Shown here: in pieces, positions 14,109 through 17,050 of the stretch
How the letters are laid out: each line of letters begins with the position of its first letter
Position numbering within the stretch: the first letter of the stretch is position 1
NCBI GenBank assembly: GCA_947625445.1
Contig: CANQOM010000017.1
Location: 1 to 17,050, forward strand
Origin: Candidatus Gastranaerophilales bacterium
GTDB taxonomy: Bacteria > Cyanobacteriota > Vampirovibrionia > Gastranaerophilales > Gastranaerophilaceae
Reading direction: 5' to 3'
DNA: 17,050 bases
Position numbers and translations under genes: made by a program
The notes under the pieces: generated by a model
Seen by the model: the letters and a program-made list of their open reading frames with translations, nothing else
What the model was told of the DNA's origin: nothing
The model's database searches: none

Positions 14109-14801
14109 ATGAAAAAAATATTTTCTGCAATATTATTGTTATTTGCAGTGGTAGGTTTTAATCTGTCAACATTAGCGTGTGATTGCGGGTGTGGAGCTAA
14201 ATGTAAATGCGAATCAATAAAAAATGAAGAATGTAATTGTAGTTCAATAGAAGGTTTGTATGATAAGTATCAAGCGGTATATTTACCATCTAACAAAGTT
14301 TGGACAACAGGTTCAATGGTCGATGACAGAATTGTATTGACTAAGAAAACAACAGAAGGTTCAGGAAGTTACTCAGAATATTATTATGGTAACGGTAAAT
14401 TAGCTATAGCTTTAAATTCTAATTTTGAATTTATTAAAGACGGTCAATTAATAGCAGTAGATAATGCAAAATTAAAATATTATAAAGTGGTATATGAAAA
14501 GAAAAAGTTTAAAGAAATTCTTTTAACGGATGCAGAATTACAAAAATTATTTCCTTGTGCGGAAATTGTAAAAATTTCACAATTTAAAAATGGAAAAATA
14601 AAGGTAGATAAAAAATTATTTAAGAAAAAATTGGTATTATTAGTAAATGATACAGAAAATTATTATCATAAGTATTCATTTAAACCTTCATATGTACAAA
14701 CAACAGATATAAAAGGTTTAATGAGTATAAAAAAATACGGTAATATAGAATTTTCATTAAACGGAATGGAAGAAGGTAAATTGATAATAAAAGTTAGATA
14801 A
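14109..14801 (+). CDS. Exported Cys-rich protein, 230 aa, possible metal-binding or lipoprotein
   Basis: The frame is open from 14022, but the ATG at 14109 is chosen because GGAG (14100-14103) precedes it and it opens a textbook signal peptide (MKKIFSAILLLFAVVGFNLS). The peptide ends LSTLAC at residues 19-24, which could be a loose lipobox (Cys24 lipidated) or a signal peptidase I site after Ala23. Directly after it, seven cysteines crowd residues 24-44 as CDCGCG, KCKC and ECNC, a spacing reminiscent of metal-binding peptides. The rest (45-230) is a soluble, Lys/Tyr-rich, mostly beta domain with one more Cys (150), not assigned to any family. A TPR protein follows after 14 nt with its own signal peptide, so both probably act together outside the cytoplasm. 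The metal role is an inference. Confidence 0.8.
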   Translation: MKKIFSAILLLFAVVGFNLSTLACDCGCGAKCKCESIKNEECNCSSIEGLYDKYQAVYLPSNKVWTTGSMVDDRIVLTKKTTEGSGSYSEYYYGNGKLAIALNSNFEFIKDGQLIAVDNAKLKYYKVVYEKKKFKEILLTDAELQKLFPCAEIVKISQFKNGKIKVDKKLFKKKLVLLVNDTENYYHKYSFKPSYVQTTDIKGLMSIKKYGNIEFSLNGMEEGKLIIKVR

Positions 14802-14815
14802 AGGAAAATAGAAGT

Positions 14816-15478
14816 ATGAAAAAAATCCTTTTTACGTTAATTAGTGCATTAATAATTAGCGCTCCAATGGTATTAGCGGATGCTCAATCTGATTATGAAG
14901 CCGGCAAAGCTGCATTTGAAGCAAAAAATTATGAATCGGCGATAGAATATTACAATAAAGCAATACATCAAAATTCTAAATTTATAGAAGCATACCTTGA
15001 TAAAGGTGAAGCAGAAATGGAATTGCAAAAAAATAATGAAGCTATAAAAACTTTTGATAAAGTAATAAATTTAGCCCCAAAGAATGCAAAAGGATATTAC
15101 GGAAGAAGTGCTGCTTATGCTGCAAATCAAAATTGGACACAAGCAAAAGCTGATATTAACAAAGCATTAACTCTTGAACCTAATAACTATGAGTTATATG
15201 AATCAAGAAGTATGATAAATTATGAATTAAAAGACAAAGAAGCAGCATATAGTGATTTAGATAAAGCAATATCATTAGCTCCTGAAGAACCTACACCATA
15301 CAGAATAAGAGCATTATTTAAATTGGGAGATTTACAATACCGTGCGGCATATAAAGATTATCGTTTAGGTAATAAAGTAGAAAAAGCTAAAGAAAAAGCA
15401 GAAAAAAAAGCTGCCAAAGAAGCTAAAAAAGCAGAAAAAAAGGCGCAAAAGGAAGCTAAAAAAGCTTTAAAGAAATAA
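14816..15478 (+). CDS. Exported tetratricopeptide-repeat protein with Lys/Ala-rich tail
   Basis: The protein has 220 residues. Residues 1-21 are a signal peptide with a likely cut after VLA. Residues about 23-158 hold four consecutive 34-residue TPR units (YEAGKAAFEAKNYESAIEYY; AYLDKGEAEMELQKNNEAIK; GYYGRSAAYAANQNWTQAKA; LYESRSMINYELKDKEAAYS), with a weaker fifth at 159-184. Residues 187-220 are an almost uninterrupted Lys/Ala/Glu helix of (K/E)AKKAEKKA type, highly basic, which could contact envelope polymers or nucleic acid. TPR arrays are protein-interaction scaffolds; partners are unknown. AAGGAA lies 9 nt before the ATG. The gene is 14 nt downstream of the Cys-rich exported protein, so the pair is probably one operon, and it is closed by a strong terminator. 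Confidence 0.9.
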   Translation: MKKILFTLISALIISAPMVLADAQSDYEAGKAAFEAKNYESAIEYYNKAIHQNSKFIEAYLDKGEAEMELQKNNEAIKTFDKVINLAPKNAKGYYGRSAAYAANQNWTQAKADINKALTLEPNNYELYESRSMINYELKDKEAAYSDLDKAISLAPEEPTPYRIRALFKLGDLQYRAAYKDYRLGNKVEKAKEKAEKKAAKEAKKAEKKAQKEAKKALKK

Positions 15479-15488
15479 TAAAAAAGTT

Positions 15489-15522
15489 AAAAATCCTCTC
15501 TTTATTAAGAGAGGATTTTTTT
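15489..15522. terminator. Bidirectional terminator between the TPR gene and spmB
   Basis: AAAAATCCTCTCTT (15489-15502), loop TATT, AAGAGAGGATTTTT (15507-15520) form a 14-bp stem followed by more T. It begins 10 nt after the TPR stop, and its right edge touches the stop codon of the convergent spmB gene. Confidence 0.93.
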
Positions 15523-16057
15523 ATGCAAAGAATATTCTTGCAACAATTATTGACATAATTATACCGATTAAATCAGCAGATAAACCTGTTAAAAGTGCAT
15601 ATCTGTATTTTTTTATTCCGACGGCACCAAAATAAACCGTTAAAACATAAAAAGTTGTTTCGCTGCTTCCCATCATAATAGCTGCAAGTCTTGATGTGTA
15701 TGAATTAATATCATTATTGGAGATAATATCTGAAAAAACACCCAAAGCAGCACTTCCTGATAATGAACGTACGATTGTTAAAGGTAAGATATCTATAGGA
15801 AGATGGATTTTAGTTAATATTCCTGACATAATATTTGACAAAGCTTCAATAGCACCTGAAGCTCTCAACATTGATATGGCAACAATAATTGCAACTAAAT
15901 AAGGAATAATATTAAAACTCACTTTAACCCCATCTTTAGCACCTTCAATAAAAGTTTCATAAATAGGTACTTTACGGATAATTGCAAAAGTTAGAATTAA
16001 TAATATTATAAAAGGGAGTGCCCAAAGTGAAATTAAATTAACAACTTCTTTAATCAT
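15521..16057 (-). CDS. spmB: Spore maturation protein B-like membrane protein
   Basis: The protein has 178 residues, the same length as Bacillus subtilis SpmB, and keeps the family stretches KVPIYETFIEGAKDGVKV (29-46), IIPYLVAIIVAISMLRASGA (50-69), VRSLSGSAALG and MMGSSETTFYVLTVYFG. Four to five hydrophobic segments mark it as an integral membrane protein of the nucleoside-recognition (Gate) domain family. In B. subtilis SpmA and SpmB act together in spore-core dehydration, but homologues occur widely in bacteria that do not sporulate, where they probably form a two-part transporter of unknown substrate. Its start overlaps the end of spmA by 8 nt, so translation is coupled. No other sporulation gene is in the window. 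Confidence 0.93.
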   Translation of the reverse strand: MIKEVVNLISLWALPFIILLILTFAIIRKVPIYETFIEGAKDGVKVSFNIIPYLVAIIVAISMLRASGAIEALSNIMSGILTKIHLPIDILPLTIVRSLSGSAALGVFSDIISNNDINSYTSRLAAIMMGSSETTFYVLTVYFGAVGIKKYRYALLTGLSADLIGIIMSIIVARIFFA

Positions 16058-16658
16058 CGGAATTTACCTCATAAGACTTTTGCGGAGGGAAAATTCTTTG
16101 AAAAAATTTAGCCAATAATATTGCACAAATAAAAGTAATACTTGTTACAATTAAAGTTGGAACTATAATAATAGTAGGATTTTTACAACCGTTAGCAGCA
16201 AGAATGGCAATAACAGTAGCAGGGATAAGTTGAAAACCTGCGGTATTCATAGCTAGTAATGTACACATAGAATCAGAAGCACTATCTTTATCTTTATTAA
16301 TTTCCTGAAGAGATTCCATAGCTTTAATCCCGATAGGAGTTGCTGCATTAGCTAATCCCAGTGCATTAGCTGAAAAATTCATTGCAATATCACCAATAAC
16401 AGAACTATCTTTTGGTAGTTGAGGAAAAATTATTTTGGCAATCGGTCTTAAGATTCTGGATAAAAATTTAACAATACCTGACTTTTCCGCAATTTTCATA
16501 ATCCCAAGCCAAAAAGTCATAATACCTAAAAGTGTTAGAACTATTTTTACAGCAAGTTCAGTACCTGAAAAAATAGCACCGGCAACTTCATTCAAAGTGC
16601 CGTTTATTGCTCCGAAAATTATTGAAACTGCTATTAAAAAATACCAAATATAATTCAT
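16050..16658 (-). CDS. spmA: Spore maturation protein A-like membrane protein
   Basis: The protein has 202 residues, close to SpmA of Bacillus. Family landmarks are NGTLNEVAGAIFSGTELAV near the N-terminus, MTFWLGIMKIAEKSGIV, FPQLPKDSSVIGDIAMNF, and ANALGLANAATPIGIKAME, followed by MNTAGFQLIPATVIAI. Several transmembrane helices and the Gate-type domain indicate a membrane transporter-like half that pairs with SpmB. The ATG at 16658 aligns with the usual family start, but no Shine-Dalgarno sequence lies upstream. A promoter-like pair (TTGATT-N17-TAAAAT) would start transcription at or next to the ATG, so the mRNA may be leaderless. spmB overlaps its last 8 nt. The function in a probably non-sporulating host is unknown. 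Confidence 0.93.
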   Translation of the reverse strand: MNYIWYFLIAVSIIFGAINGTLNEVAGAIFSGTELAVKIVLTLLGIMTFWLGIMKIAEKSGIVKFLSRILRPIAKIIFPQLPKDSSVIGDIAMNFSANALGLANAATPIGIKAMESLQEINKDKDSASDSMCTLLAMNTAGFQLIPATVIAILAANGCKNPTIIIVPTLIVTSITFICAILLAKFFQRIFPPQKSYEVNSDD

Positions 16659-16664
16659 AAATTT

Positions 16665-16693
16665 ATTTTATTTGATTAGATGAAAAAAATCAA
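16665..16693 (-). promoter_or_regulatory. Candidate promoter for spmA-spmB, possibly giving a leaderless mRNA
   Basis: On the minus strand TTGATT (16688-16693), a 17-nt spacer and TAAAAT (16665-16670). The expected start 6-7 nt further on coincides with the A of the spmA ATG (16658). This agrees with the absence of a ribosome-binding site. Confidence 0.4.
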
Positions 16694-16709
16694 AATATGA
16701 AGTTGACGA

Positions 16710-16737
16710 AAAATTATTATCATAAGATAATAATTTT
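16710..16737. repeat. Twelve-bp A/T-rich inverted repeat upstream of spmA
   Basis: AAAATTATTATC (16710-16721), loop ATAA, GATAATAATTTT (16726-16737), a perfect match. It separates the spmA promoter from the higher-GC repeat array. It could be a weak terminator for transcription crossing from either side, or an operator; the sequence does not decide. Confidence 0.5.
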
Positions 16738-16774
16738 AAGTAATGGCTCAAAGTCAGAACTTGGCGTTACAAAA

Positions 16775-17050
16775 TACCAAAAGGCTAAGTTGTGGTGGCA
16801 TTCTTCCGACGAAAAAGGTACGGTGTACCTTTTGAAAAGAGGGGTTCGAGAGAAACGAGAACTTTCCGCCACAGATGACTGAGTTGAATTGACAATTGAA
16901 TACTGAAAGACTATGTCGTAGTGGCACTCTGCCGACGAAAAAGATACGGTGTATCTTTTGAGGAGAGGGGTTTGAGAGAAACGAGAACTTTCCGCCACAG
17001 ATGACTGAGTTGAATTGACAATTGAATACTGAAAGACTATGTCGTAGTGG
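16775..17050. repeat. 126-bp tandem repeat array, higher GC, cut by window end
   Basis: Two copies and the start of a third have a 126-bp period: CCGACG at 16806 and 16932, ACGAGAAC at 16855 and 16981, CTATGTCGTAGTGG at 16911 and 17037. Copy 1 diverges at its left edge, upstream of about 16781. Each unit contains GTGGC...GCCAC (16795-16799 with 16868-16872 in copy 1), a 9-bp hairpin (16813-16833; 16939-16959) and an AATTGACAATT spacer. GC content is well above the flanks (29 of 60 bases in 16921-16980). Both strands stay open across the unit because 126 is a multiple of 3, but I see no credible start and regard those frames as by-products. No transposase is visible. Confidence 0.85.

Noticed and set aside
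16697..16998. Open frames on both strands over the 126-bp repeat (61 aa on +, 92 aa on -)
   Set aside because: They follow from a repeat whose length is a multiple of 3 with few stops. They have no ribosome-binding site, one contains the repeat twice, and the paired hairpin change suggests structure, not coding, is kept.
16775..17050. CRISPR array or insertion sequence at the window end
   Set aside because: The 126-bp units have no alternating short repeat and unique spacer, and there is no cas or transposase coding. Tandem repeat fits better.

Overview
The window is very AT-rich bacterial DNA using the standard code (TGG for Trp, TAA/TAG/TGA as stops). The gene mix suggests a gut bacterium of the non-photosynthetic sister group of Cyanobacteria (Gastranaerophilales / 'Melainabacteria'). 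The pointers are extreme AT content, dnaN lying without dnaA beside what looks like the replication origin (an arrangement known from cyanobacteria), SpmA/SpmB without other sporulation genes, and small lineage-type proteins with an N-terminal F-x-G motif. This assignment is an inference; an AT-rich Firmicute is the main alternative.

Layout. 1-563: 3' end of dnaK (+). 649-3554: two minus-strand genes, a 145-residue protein of unknown function and an 806-residue toxin-like protein. The latter has a Gly/Ala-rich hydrophobic N-terminal half, a 20-residue repeat linker and a C-terminal domain carrying the motifs of a RelA/SpoT-type alarmone synthetase. 3631-4010: a 98-residue unknown gene whose 3' end is tandemly duplicated (68 bp). 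4101-4440: a gene-free, AT-rich block with seven DnaA-box-like 9-mers and a DnaA-trio-like tract, probably oriC. 4469-7725: dnaN-thrB-pgk (+), tightly spaced. 7793-8398: a minus-strand LRR-like unknown. 8567-13355: phosphohexomutase, a PC4/p15-like ssDNA-binding protein and priA (+). 13407-13976: a minus-strand unknown with an ITFKG N-terminus. 14109-15478: two exported proteins (+), one Cys-rich and one TPR. 15521-16658: spmA-spmB (-). 16775-17050: higher-GC 126-bp tandem repeats running off the end of the window.

How it works together. dnaN, priA, the PC4-like protein and the probable origin form a replication and restart neighbourhood. Genes to the right of the origin mostly run rightward and the large gene to its left runs leftward, as expected if forks leave from about 4.1-4.4 kb. 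All four convergent gene pairs are separated by inverted repeats; three are textbook bidirectional terminators and one is weak.

Most notable: (1) the RelA/SpoT-domain effector-like protein; (2) the oriC candidate with its DnaA-trio; (3) a shared element, TAGCAA-N17-TTTAWW, about 50 nt upstream of three different minus-strand genes of unknown function, which suggests co-regulation; (4) the 126-bp repeat, in which a hairpin is kept by a paired base change between copies.
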